From Flavobacteriaceae bacterium (lineage in GTDB: Bacteria; Bacteroidota; Bacteroidia; Flavobacteriales; Flavobacteriaceae), in assembly GCA_947464335.1 (NCBI GenBank), contig CANHWG010000015.1, positions 1-46,885 on the forward strand: 46,885 bases of DNA. Direction: 5' to 3'. The notes beneath the pieces were generated by a model. It was not told where the DNA came from. It made no database searches and was given only the letters and a program-made list of their open reading frames with translations. Positions 25,875-34,086 of this stretch are shown here, piece after piece. Position numbers and translations under genes: made by a program. Every line of letters starts with the position of its first letter. Position 1 is the first letter of the stretch.

Positions 25875-26717
25875 TTGGATATTTTCAAAGGAAGAAGATT
25901 AGTCATTGCAACAAAGCATTATAAAGAAATTGTAATTGCGCCTGCAGTAGAAAAGTATTTAGGTGTTGAATGTTTTGTTCCATCCGATTTTGATACGGAT
26001 GCCTTTGGAACCTTTTCCGGAGAAATAGAACGAAAAGAAGATGCTTTGACAACCGTTAGAAAAAAATGTCTTCTGGCTATGGAAATAACCAATTGCGATT
26101 TAGGCATTGCTAGTGAAGGTTCTTTTGGTCCGCATCCTAGTGTTTTCATAGCACATGCTGATGATGAAATTTTAATTTTTATTGATAAAAAAAATAATTT
26201 AGAAATAATAGTACGAGAATTAAGTCTCGATACCAACTTTAATGCAGCAACAGTAAGTAGTTTTCAAAATTTGGTTGATTTAGTAAAAACTGTTGGTTTT
26301 CCTGAACATGGTATTATTTTAAAAAATACTAAGGAAGAAGTTCCTAATGTGGTTAAGGGAATCCAATCCTGGGAATTATTAGAAGAAAGTTATCATAAAC
26401 TCTCGGATAATAATTCCCAAGTTGTTGCAGAAACCGATATGCGTGCCATGTATAATCCAACACGTATGAAGGTTATTCAAAAAGCAACCCAAAAACTTGT
26501 AAACAAAATAAAATCCATTTGTCCACAATGTACTACACCCGGCTTTGGAGTTGTAAAAATAAAATCAGGATTACCTTGTGAATGGTGCGGCTCACCAACA
26601 AATTCAACCAAATCACATATTTATCAATGTCAAAAATGTAACTTTGAACAGGAAAAAATGTTTCCAAATGATAAAAAAAAAGAAGATCCTATGTATTGTG
26701 ATCGATGTAATCCATAA
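25875..26717 (+). CDS. DUF6671-family protein with C-terminal zinc-ribbon cysteines
   Basis: The 280-residue protein begins RRLVIATKHYKEIVIAP and contains FVPSDFDTDAFGTFSGEIER and GIASEGSFGPHPS, the conserved core of DUF6671 as I recall it. The last 65 residues carry four CxxC pairs (CPQC, CEWC, CQKC, CDRC), a predicted zinc ribbon. Function unknown. The start must be TTG at 25875: TAA is in frame at 25866-25868, and the first internal ATG (codon 69) would remove the most conserved block. It is 11 bases after the small gene B and 3 before the Sua5-type gene. Confidence 0.82.
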   Translation: MDIFKGRRLVIATKHYKEIVIAPAVEKYLGVECFVPSDFDTDAFGTFSGEIERKEDALTTVRKKCLLAMEITNCDLGIASEGSFGPHPSVFIAHADDEILIFIDKKNNLEIIVRELSLDTNFNAATVSSFQNLVDLVKTVGFPEHGIILKNTKEEVPNVVKGIQSWELLEESYHKLSDNNSQVVAETDMRAMYNPTRMKVIQKATQKLVNKIKSICPQCTTPGFGVVKIKSGLPCEWCGSPTNSTKSHIYQCQKCNFEQEKMFPNDKKKEDPMYCDRCNP

Positions 26718-26720
26718 AAA

Positions 26721-27671
26721 ATGAAAGAAGAAATTCTAAAAGCGGCGTCCTTACTAAAAGAAGGAAATGTGGTTGCCATACCAACAGAAACAGTTTACGG
26801 ATTAGCTGCTAATGCATTTAATGAAGATGCTGTTCGTAAAATTTTTGAAATCAAAGGCAGACCATTATTTAATCCGCTAATTGTTCATATAAAATCGATA
26901 GACTTTTTAGATGAATTGGCCAATAACATTCCACCCAAAGCAAAGCTACTTGCCCAACATTTTTGGCCTGGTTCACTATCTCTAGTTTTGCCTAAAAAAG
27001 ATATAGTTCCATCAATTATCACTGCAGGCAAAGACACAGTAGCAGTTCGTGTTCCTAATCATCCCGTAACTTTAGCATTATTAAACTCATTAAATTTTCC
27101 GCTTGCAGCTCCAAGTGCCAATCCTTTTGGAACCATAAGTCCTACTGAAGCAAAACACGTATCAGATTATTTTAATGAAGCTATACCTATGGTTCTAGAT
27201 GGGGGAAAATGTCAAAACGGAATAGAGTCTACCATCATAGGTTTTGAACATGACGAACCTATACTCTATCGTTTGGGTTCAATTACGGTAGAAGAAATAG
27301 AAAAAATTGTTGGGAAAATAAGTGTAAAAAATAAGAAAGAAATTGCTCCCGACGCTCCTGGAATGCTTGAAAAACATTATGCGCCAAAAACTAAAACCCA
27401 TTTAGAATTAGATGTAAACGCGTTTATTCAAAAACATCCAAATAAAAAAATTGGTGTCTTACTTTTTAATCAGAGAATCGAAGAAAATAAGTTTATCCAC
27501 CAAGAAATTTTGTCTGAAAACGGAAACTATAAACAAGCCGCTGTAAATCTTTATTCCGCCATGCACCGATTGGATAAACTAGGATTAGACCTTATAGTTG
27601 CTGAACGATTTCCGGATATAGATTTAGGAAAATCTATTAATGATCGCTTAGAACGAGCCACCAAAAATTAG
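26721..27671 (+). CDS. L-threonylcarbamoyladenylate synthase (Sua5/TsaC type)
   Basis: The 316-residue protein makes TC-AMP from threonine, bicarbonate and ATP, the first step of tRNA t6A synthesis. The YrdC domain (1-200) has VVAIPTETVYGLAANA, the KGRP signature at 45-48, FWPGSLSLVLP, DTVAVRVPNHP and APSANPFGTISPTEA. A linker (SVKNKKEIAPDAPGMLEKHYAPKT in part) leads to the C-terminal Sua5 domain, so it is the long form. Bicarbonate is its substrate and the next gene encodes a bicarbonate transporter. TsaD, the downstream enzyme, is at 3395. Confidence 0.94.
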   Translation: MKEEILKAASLLKEGNVVAIPTETVYGLAANAFNEDAVRKIFEIKGRPLFNPLIVHIKSIDFLDELANNIPPKAKLLAQHFWPGSLSLVLPKKDIVPSIITAGKDTVAVRVPNHPVTLALLNSLNFPLAAPSANPFGTISPTEAKHVSDYFNEAIPMVLDGGKCQNGIESTIIGFEHDEPILYRLGSITVEEIEKIVGKISVKNKKEIAPDAPGMLEKHYAPKTKTHLELDVNAFIQKHPNKKIGVLLFNQRIEENKFIHQEILSENGNYKQAAVNLYSAMHRLDKLGLDLIVAERFPDIDLGKSINDRLERATKN

Positions 27672-27674
27672 CAA

Positions 27675-28637
27675 ATGAATATTGATTTACTTTTAGACAA
27701 TTTAACGAATCCAGCTTTACTTTTCTTTTTGTTAGGAATAATAGCTACTCGTCTTAAAAGCGATTTAGAAATCCCACCCAACTCATCTAAATTTATTTCA
27801 CTATATCTTTTGTTTTCTATTGGATTTAAAGGCGGACAAGAATTGGCCCACAGTCATTTTGATCTTGAGATAATTTACTCGGCAATTTTTGGAGTTTTCA
27901 TTGCACTAATCATACCTATTTATTGCTTTTTTATTTTAAAAAGAAAATTTAGCATAGAAAATTCTGGAGCCATTGCAGCTGCTTATGGTTCAGTAAGTGC
28001 CGTGACTTTTGTAACCGCAATTTCATTTTTAGAAATCCAAAAATATACTTTCAGCGGCCACATGGTCGCAATAATGGCTTTGATGGAAGCACCAGCAATA
28101 ATTATTGGTGTAATTCTAATGAAAATGTTTAATAAAAATGATGTTATAAAAACTAAAATGAAGTCTGTTGTAAAACATTCTTTAACCAATGGTAGTGTAC
28201 TACTTATTCTCGGTAGTTTGCTCATTGGTTTTTTAGCAAGCGATCAACAAGCGATGGGAATAAAACCTTTCACTACAGATATTTTTAAAGGATTTCTTGC
28301 TATATTTTTACTAGACATGGGAATTGTAAGCGGCAAAAAATTGACCATTTTTTTTAAAAGCGGTTGGTCACCTGTAGTTTTTGCTATTTTAATTCCGCTA
28401 CTAAATGGAAGTGTAGTAGCAATACTCAGTCAGTTTGTTACCAATGAAATTGGAAATCGATTTATTTTTGCCATACTTGCTGCAAGTGCATCTTATATTG
28501 CGGTTCCAGCAGCTATGAAGATTGTAGCTCCAAAAGCAAACCCTGGATTGTTTTTACCCATGGCACTGGCTATAACTTTTCCTTTCAATATTACTTTTGG
28601 TATGCCAATTTATTTAAGTATAATTTTGTATTGTTAA
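27675..28637 (+). CDS. SbtA-type sodium-dependent bicarbonate transporter
   Basis: The 320-residue integral membrane protein has about ten hydrophobic segments. SbtA family marks are NPALLFFLLGIIATRLKSDL, LYLLFSIGFKGGQEL, AAYGSVSAVTFVTA (half-helix repeat region), LLDMGIVSGKK and ASASYIAVPAAMKIV. SbtA imports bicarbonate with sodium in cyanobacteria. The SbtB PII-like partner is not nearby. It starts three bases after the Sua5-type gene and converges with carbonic anhydrase ten bases downstream. Confidence 0.9.
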   Translation: MNIDLLLDNLTNPALLFFLLGIIATRLKSDLEIPPNSSKFISLYLLFSIGFKGGQELAHSHFDLEIIYSAIFGVFIALIIPIYCFFILKRKFSIENSGAIAAAYGSVSAVTFVTAISFLEIQKYTFSGHMVAIMALMEAPAIIIGVILMKMFNKNDVIKTKMKSVVKHSLTNGSVLLILGSLLIGFLASDQQAMGIKPFTTDIFKGFLAIFLLDMGIVSGKKLTIFFKSGWSPVVFAILIPLLNGSVVAILSQFVTNEIGNRFIFAILAASASYIAVPAAMKIVAPKANPGLFLPMALAITFPFNITFGMPIYLSIILYC

Positions 28638-28647
28638 AAAAGTGTAA

Positions 28648-29289
28648 TTATAAAAATTTTAAACGATACACTTCATCAAGTTCTATATTAGAACTCATAT
28701 TAACATCTAAATCAGTTACATAACCCGAGTTTAAACCGTAAGCCCAACCATGAACCGTTAAGTCTTGACCGTTTCTCCAAGCACCTTGAACAATGGAGGT
28801 TTTAGCCAAATCAAAAACTTGTTCTTGTACATTAATATCTACAAACTTATTGAATCGTTCTTCTTCATCTTTAAATGAATTTAAATAATCTTCATGTAAA
28901 CGATACACATCTTTAATATGACGAATCCAATTGTCTATTAAACCAATCGATTGATTTCCCATAGCCGCTTTTACACCACCACAACCATAATGTCCGCAGA
29001 CAATAATATGTTTTACTTTTAAAACATTTACAGCATAATCTAAAACACTCAACATATTCATATCGGAATGAATTACCATGTTAGCTATATTTCTATGAAC
29101 AAATACTTCACCAGGTTTTGCCCCTATTATTTCATTGGCAGGAACACGACTATCTGAACATCCTATCCATAGCAATGGTGGTTGTTGTCCTTTGGCTAAA
29201 TCTTTAAAATAATCTGAATCTAAAGCAAGTTGACTCTCTACCCATAATTTATTGTTATCTAGTATTTTTTTATAAAAATCTGCACTCAT
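28648..29289 (-). CDS. Beta-carbonic anhydrase
   Basis: The 213-residue cytosolic enzyme interconverts CO2 and bicarbonate. The zinc site is CSDSRVP (Cys44, with the Asp46-Arg48 dyad), GHYGCGG (His100, Cys103), and RNIAN is present. Length is that of bacterial Can-type enzymes. It lies two bases downstream of the SulP gene on the same strand, a common linkage for SulP bicarbonate transport. Confidence 0.96.
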   Translation of the reverse strand: MSADFYKKILDNNKLWVESQLALDSDYFKDLAKGQQPPLLWIGCSDSRVPANEIIGAKPGEVFVHRNIANMVIHSDMNMLSVLDYAVNVLKVKHIIVCGHYGCGGVKAAMGNQSIGLIDNWIRHIKDVYRLHEDYLNSFKDEEERFNKFVDINVQEQVFDLAKTSIVQGAWRNGQDLTVHGWAYGLNSGYVTDLDVNMSSNIELDEVYRLKFL

Positions 29290-29291
29290 AT

Positions 29292-30950
29292 TTATTCTTC
29301 TTTAAAAATTATTTCCTTATTCTCTATCACTTCCATTTTTCGTTTCATTACATTGTAACGATGTTCAATAGTAACTTTGTTCATATAACCATCACTATTC
29401 ACCAGATCATATGCCTCTTTGAACCCAACTAATTTAATGCTAATATTCAATTCTTTTGACTTTATATTTTTAAATTCATTGATTAAATCTAAAACATCAT
29501 GAGCAATATAAACCGTGTCTGTTGCATTAATCACTACTTTTGAGTTAGTTGGAATGTTGTTTAAAGTAGCTTTAATTGCGGCTTTATTTAAAAAAGATAC
29601 TTCTTGAGCTAGATCGATGTGAATGATATCGCCCTCAGAATATTCTTCTTTTCTAAAATTATAGGCACGTTGCATATTTCCTTTTAATACAAATACAACA
29701 CTAATAACAATACCTAAAGCTACTCCTTTTAACAAATCAGTAAAAACTACCCCAATAAATGTTGCTATAAATGGTATAAATTGATATTTCCCTTTTTCCC
29801 AAAAATGCTTGATGATTTTTGGATTGGCCAATTTATATCCAACTAATAACAAGATGGATGCTAAAGTAGCTAATGGTATTTTATTTAATAGTGTTGGAAT
29901 AGCCAAAACACTAATCAATAATAAAACGCCGTGAATTATAGCCGACATTTTAGATTTTGCCCCTGCATTATTATTTGCTGAAGTTCTAACTACAACAGAT
30001 GTCATGGGTAAACCACCTAAAAGTGCACTTAAAATATTTCCAATTCCTTGTGCTTTAAGCTCAATATTTGTATCGGTATATCTTTTTTGTGAATCCATTC
30101 TATCGGCCGCTTCAATACAAAGCAAGGTTTCTATTGAAGCCACAACTGCAATTGTCAGAGCTACTATCCAAACTTTACTACTAGAAACTGCTGAAAAATC
30201 AGGAAAAACAAAAATATTTTTAAATTCATCAAAACTTTGAGGAACCGGTAAATTAACTAGATGTTCACTTCCGATTGCTAAACTACTTCCCGATTGAATA
30301 AAAAATTCATTTAAAAGTATTCCAACAATAACGGCAATTAAAGCCGCTGGTACTAATTTTATTTTTTTCAAAAAATCTACTTTTGTCCAAGAAATTAAAA
30401 TGACTAAAGAAACAATTGTAATGATTAAAGAACCCATCTGAATAAAATCGAAAATTTTAAAGAGTTCTGAAAATGTATTTTCCCCGTCTGATTGAAGAAA
30501 AGCTTCATCACCTTCAAAGTCACTATCATATCCAATTGCGTGCGGAATTTGTTTCAAGAAAATAATTACTCCAATACCAGCCAACATTCCTTCTATTACA
30601 TTGGTTGGGAAATAATTAGAAATACTTCCAGCTTTTATAAAACCTAATATCAATTGAAGTATACCAGCAATTAAAACTGCCAAAAGAAAAGAATTAAAAG
30701 TACCTAAATCAGTTATTGCGGTCAAAACAATTGCTGTTAATCCTGCAGCTGGACCTGAAACACTTAAATGGGAGTTACTCAAAAAACCAACTACAATACC
30801 ACCAACAATACCCGAAATGATTCCAGCGAATAAAGGTGCTCCAGAAGCTAAAGCTATTCCTAAACACAAAGGTAGTGCCACTAAGAAAACTACTAAACCT
30901 GAGGCAAAGTCAGACTTGAAGTTAGCTAAAAGTTGATTTTTTTTTGTCAT
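29292..30950 (-). CDS. SulP-family anion transporter with STAS domain (BicA-like)
   Basis: About 552 residues. The membrane domain has 10-14 hydrophobic segments with SGLVVFLVALPLCLGIALASG, HLSVSGPAAGLTAIVLTA and GGLPMTSVVVRTSANNNAGA (first and last quoted in part). A cytoplasmic STAS domain follows (about 440-545, VVINATDTVYIAHDVLDLI). SulP members move sulfate, bicarbonate or other anions; coupling to carbonic anhydrase here points to bicarbonate, by inference. The ATG at 30950 is preferred; an ATG four codons earlier (30962) is also open. Confidence 0.9.
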   Translation of the reverse strand: MTKKNQLLANFKSDFASGLVVFLVALPLCLGIALASGAPLFAGIISGIVGGIVVGFLSNSHLSVSGPAAGLTAIVLTAITDLGTFNSFLLAVLIAGILQLILGFIKAGSISNYFPTNVIEGMLAGIGVIIFLKQIPHAIGYDSDFEGDEAFLQSDGENTFSELFKIFDFIQMGSLIITIVSLVILISWTKVDFLKKIKLVPAALIAVIVGILLNEFFIQSGSSLAIGSEHLVNLPVPQSFDEFKNIFVFPDFSAVSSSKVWIVALTIAVVASIETLLCIEAADRMDSQKRYTDTNIELKAQGIGNILSALLGGLPMTSVVVRTSANNNAGAKSKMSAIIHGVLLLISVLAIPTLLNKIPLATLASILLLVGYKLANPKIIKHFWEKGKYQFIPFIATFIGVVFTDLLKGVALGIVISVVFVLKGNMQRAYNFRKEEYSEGDIIHIDLAQEVSFLNKAAIKATLNNIPTNSKVVINATDTVYIAHDVLDLINEFKNIKSKELNISIKLVGFKEAYDLVNSDGYMNKVTIEHRYNVMKRKMEVIENKEIIFKEE

Positions 30951-31120
30951 ATCTTTTATCATTGAAAAATTAAAATAATCAATTATTCAAACGATGTAAA
31001 AATATCATAATTTTTATAATATATGTTAAGTATTAATAAAACTATAGAAAATTATGAAAAAAAGATAATGGATATTGAATTAAAAATGAAGCAAAATTCA
31101 TCGAATAAACTCTTTTAACA

Positions 31121-31170
31121 TTAGTTTAAAACTAAGAATCCATAAGTTAAACTTATAGTTTTTATATTTG
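31121..31170 (+). promoter_or_regulatory. oxyR promoter with two 15-base palindromes
   Basis: TTAGTTT-A-AAACTAA (31121-31135) and ATAAGTT-A-AACTTAT (31142-31156) are perfect inverted repeats whose centres are 21 bases apart (two helical turns). The oxyR -7 box TATATTTG follows at 31163-31170. The layout fits a tetrameric LysR-type regulator such as OxyR and may also serve the divergent SulP/carbonic anhydrase operon starting at 30950. Confidence 0.55.
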
Positions 31171-31189
31171 CATCAAATATTATTATATT

Positions 31190-32134
31190 ATGACCATTAC
31201 ACAGCTAAAATATGTATTAGCAGTAGCTGAACACAAAAACTTTACATTAGCTGCAGAAAAGTGCTTTGTTACTCAACCAACATTAAGTATGCAAATACAG
31301 AAGATAGAGGAAGAGCTAGAAATTCAAATCTTTGACAGAACCAAAAAACCAATTCAACTTACTGAGATTGGCCAAAAAATTGTCAGTCAATCAAAGAACA
31401 TAGTTAACGAAGCCGATAGAATACAAGATATTGTTGATCAACAAAAAGGATTTATTGGCGGCGAATTTCGATTGGGTATAATTCCAACAATTATGCCTAC
31501 ACTTTTGCCAATGTTTCTCAATAATTTTATCAAAAAATACCCAAAAGTAAAATTGATAATTGAAGAACTAAATACAGACGAAATTATCAATCGACTTAAT
31601 AATGGACATCTTGATGCAGCTATTGCAGCAACACCATTACAGGAAGAAAAAATAAAGGAAGTGGTTTTGTATTTTGAACCATTTGTTGCCTATATACCCG
31701 AAATTCATAATTCTTTTCAAAAACAAGAAATAGAAATAGGCGATTTGAACATTGATGAAATACTACTACTTCAAGACGGACATTGCTTTAGGGATGGTAT
31801 TTTAAATTTATGCAAAAATGCTACTACAAACGAAAAGAATCATTTTCGTATAGAAAGCGGAAGCTTTGAAACATTAATCAAATTAGCAGACGAAGGATTG
31901 GGCACTACACTGCTTCCCTATTTACATACATTAGATTTAAAAGATAGTGACCAGCTTAAGCTTCGCCATTTTAAAGAACCAAAACCTGCCCGAGAAGTGA
32001 GTTTAATCTTTCCTAAAAACGAACTTAAAATACACATCATAGATGCGTTAAGAAGCACCATTGCGGGAGTAATAAAAGGAGCTATTGTTTTTCAAAATGT
32101 TCAAGTAATCAGTCCGTTACAACAAAAAAAATAA
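31190..32134 (+). CDS. oxyR: Hydrogen-peroxide-sensing regulator OxyR
   Basis: The 314-residue LysR-type regulator has the N-terminal MTITQLKYVLAVAEHKNFTL and TQPTLSMQIQKIEEEL helix-turn-helix. The redox switch is intact: DGHCFRDGILNLC places Cys at 199 and 208, the same numbers as the peroxide-oxidised pair of E. coli OxyR. It activates peroxide defence genes; yaaA in this window is a plausible target. It is divergent from SulP/carbonic anhydrase and is followed by a strong terminator. Confidence 0.94.
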   Translation: MTITQLKYVLAVAEHKNFTLAAEKCFVTQPTLSMQIQKIEEELEIQIFDRTKKPIQLTEIGQKIVSQSKNIVNEADRIQDIVDQQKGFIGGEFRLGIIPTIMPTLLPMFLNNFIKKYPKVKLIIEELNTDEIINRLNNGHLDAAIAATPLQEEKIKEVVLYFEPFVAYIPEIHNSFQKQEIEIGDLNIDEILLLQDGHCFRDGILNLCKNATTNEKNHFRIESGSFETLIKLADEGLGTTLLPYLHTLDLKDSDQLKLRHFKEPKPAREVSLIFPKNELKIHIIDALRSTIAGVIKGAIVFQNVQVISPLQQKK

Positions 32135-32165
32135 GGAGTCTTGCACTAAACTCCTTATTTTTTTT
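32124..32165. terminator. Bidirectional terminator between oxyR and the 64-residue gene
   Basis: AAAAAAAATAAGGAGT (32124-32139) and its exact complement (32150-32165) form a hairpin with A/T tails on both sides and a 10-base loop. It begins inside the oxyR 3' end and ends before the convergent small gene. Confidence 0.9.
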
Positions 32166-32168
32166 CTG

Positions 32169-32363
32169 CTAACTAACTACAGATATACAATCTTTCAATT
32201 CAGGATGCTCACTCGTAAAGAATTGCAACCATTTTTTTAATTGCTCAACTTCATAGGGCAATAAATTTTTTATTGCTTTTTTCAATTCTTTTGCAAAAAG
32301 AATAGGATCGAAGCTTACGCGTTCAAGTACAGATTTGGTGTAATCGTAAATCATTCTAGGCAT
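32169..32363 (-). CDS. 64-residue protein, paralogue of the next gene (copy 1)
   Basis: A 64-residue soluble protein with the pattern YTKSVLERVSFDPILFAKEL, then LLPYEVEQLKKWL and a PELKDC end. It is close to the protein at 32626-32820 in length and along the whole alignment. No family name known to me; conserved small proteins of this look occur in Flavobacteriia. Likely a compact helical protein. It converges with oxyR. Confidence 0.75.
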   Translation of the reverse strand: MPRMIYDYTKSVLERVSFDPILFAKELKKAIKNLLPYEVEQLKKWLQFFTSEHPELKDCISVVS

Positions 32364-32590
32364 AATAATTAAGATTTGGGGTTATCTTATTGTAAGAACG
32401 TTTAGTAAAAGTATGTTAAAAAATAGTTTGCACCAAATTTATTTTGTGAAAAATGTCGTTTAAGAACTAATAACATCGATAACATACATTAATTAGTATT
32501 ATTTTTAAGTATTTACTTACTAATTTTAATTTTTAATAATAACAGGAGTTATAGAATACAAAATTCAAATTTGATAAAACTAAACATAAA

Positions 32591-32615
32591 AAAAGGAACC
32601 TTTTAAGTCCCTTTT
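32591..32615 (-). terminator. Terminator of the second 64-residue gene
   Basis: On the minus strand AAAAGGGAC (32615-32607) pairs with GTTCCTTTT (32599-32591) with one G-U pair and a 7-base loop, followed by a T run. It lies eleven bases past the stop. Confidence 0.75.
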
Positions 32616-32625
32616 AGTTTAATTT

Positions 32626-32820
32626 TTATTTAATTAACAACATACAATGCTGCAATTCTGGCTTTTTTTCAATGTACTTTATAAGCCATGTCATTAATTC
32701 TTCCAATTCATGAGGCAATAAAACTTTACATGCCTTTTGTAGTTCTTTACAAAATAAACGAGAATCAAAACTTACTCTTTTCAAAACAGACTTCGTATAA
32801 GTCAACATTAGTTTAGACAT
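32626..32820 (-). CDS. 64-residue protein, paralogue (copy 2)
   Basis: A 64-residue soluble protein, LTYTKSVLKRVSFDSRLFCK, then LLPHELEELMTWL and PELQHC. It shares YTKSVLxRVSFDxxLFxKELxKAxKxLLPxExExL with the copy at 32169. Each copy has its own terminator and about 260 bases of AT-rich spacer separates them, so they are separately transcribed duplicates. Function unknown. Confidence 0.75.
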   Translation of the reverse strand: MSKLMLTYTKSVLKRVSFDSRLFCKELQKACKVLLPHELEELMTWLIKYIEKKPELQHCMLLIK

Positions 32821-32943
32821 AAATTCAATAAAATTTAGTTAAGAAAATATATAAGAACGTTATTGATTATTCAAAAATAAAATATTTTTAGTATCGATAA
32901 TCAAATTGAACGTTAAAATAAACTAGAAGAAAAGTTAATTATT

Positions 32944-33618
32944 TTAAAAAGCTTTAATGGCGCGTAACATTTCTCTTTTACCCGGAGCACCGGGTAACTT
33001 TTCTACAGAAAATCCTGCTGAAATCATGGCGTTTTTTATAGGTGTACGGCAAGCATAAGTAACTAAAACACCTTTTGGCTTCAAAGCATCATACATAGAT
33101 TTAAATATCGCTTCTGACCAAAGTTCTGGCTGTACTCTATATCCAAAAGCATCAAAATAAATTAAGTCAAAAACATTATCATCTTTTATATCATGAAAGA
33201 ACTGTTTTCGTTTAATTAAAGTAAAATTTTCTGATAGAATATTTTTTTGTTCCCATTTAGACTCATGTAATTGCTGAAATAAATCATTTTTACTTTGGTC
33301 GATTTCGTTAACATAATTCATTTGTAATGCTTCATTTAAAGCAATTGGGTATGCTTCTACGCCAACATAATCAATTTTTTGATTAATCTTTTTCGATTCG
33401 ATAAAAGTTATAAAAGCATTTAAACCTGTTCCGAAACCAATTTCTAAAATAGAAATGGGTTTTTCTTTGATTGTTGAGTTGACGAAGAATAACCCATTTT
33501 TTATAAACACATGGTCGGCTTCCTGAATTGCTCCATGTTTAGAATGATAACTTTCATTCCACTCGGGTAAATGAATTGTTGTCGAGCCATCACCGGTTTG
33601 AATAATTTCTCTTTTCAA
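32944..33618 (-). CDS. mnmD: tRNA (mnm5s2U34)-methyltransferase MnmD
   Basis: The 224-residue protein is the stand-alone methyltransferase half equivalent to the N-terminal part of E. coli MnmC. It has GDGSTTIHLPEWNESYHSKH, the SAM motif LEIGFGTGLNAFI, YFDAFGYRVQPELWS and the C-terminal PGAPGKREMLRA. It completes mnm5s2U at the wobble position of Lys/Glu/Gln tRNAs. The FAD-dependent MnmC2 part is absent, as usual outside proteobacteria. It begins two bases after the heme lipoprotein stop. Confidence 0.94.
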   Translation of the reverse strand: MKREIIQTGDGSTTIHLPEWNESYHSKHGAIQEADHVFIKNGLFFVNSTIKEKPISILEIGFGTGLNAFITFIESKKINQKIDYVGVEAYPIALNEALQMNYVNEIDQSKNDLFQQLHESKWEQKNILSENFTLIKRKQFFHDIKDDNVFDLIYFDAFGYRVQPELWSEAIFKSMYDALKPKGVLVTYACRTPIKNAMISAGFSVEKLPGAPGKREMLRAIKAF

Positions 33619-33620
33619 AA

Positions 33621-34079
33621 TTACTCGATATACAATTTTTTAATTCTTGGAATTGGTCCGCCACATTTTTGTTGGTGACATTGAATACAAGCATCTACAC
33701 CTTCATTAAAATGTTTTTTAGCATTTTTTGGATCTTTATAAATCAATTCTTGAGCTTTAATAAACTTAGTAGCTTGATCTTTAAAAAATTCATCGTTGTC
33801 GGTTGCATCGGTCATGACAGCTTCATGAATTTTTAAAAAATGTTGAGGGAATTGACCTATAGTATCTCCTTTTTGTATCCGTTCTTTTAACCGTTGATTA
33901 TCAACATACATTTGTTCCATTAATGTTGCCATTTCAGACATTTGATACATTTCTAACTTCTTCCCTTTATCAATGGTACATTTTTCTTCCGCTACTTTAG
34001 TGGCTTCTTTTTTTTGACAAGAAAAAAGCAACAAGGAAAAAATGAAAAATATCAGTAACAACGGAATACTTTTTTTCAT
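33621..34079 (-). CDS. Monoheme c-type (c556-like) lipoprotein
   Basis: About 152 residues. A signal peptide ends with the lipobox LLLFSC (Cys21). The mature part is helical with one C-terminal heme motif CIQCH (131-135) in the context DACIQCHQQKCGGP, the arrangement of four-helix-bundle cytochromes c'/c556. The heme would be attached in the periplasm. A longer reading frame to 34124 overlaps the upstream DUF4920 gene; ATG 34079 starts the signal peptide and is preferred. Confidence 0.82.
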   Translation of the reverse strand: MKKSIPLLLIFFIFSLLLFSCQKKEATKVAEEKCTIDKGKKLEMYQMSEMATLMEQMYVDNQRLKERIQKGDTIGQFPQHFLKIHEAVMTDATDNDEFFKDQATKFIKAQELIYKDPKNAKKHFNEGVDACIQCHQQKCGGPIPRIKKLYIE

Positions 34080-34086
34080 TGCAAAT

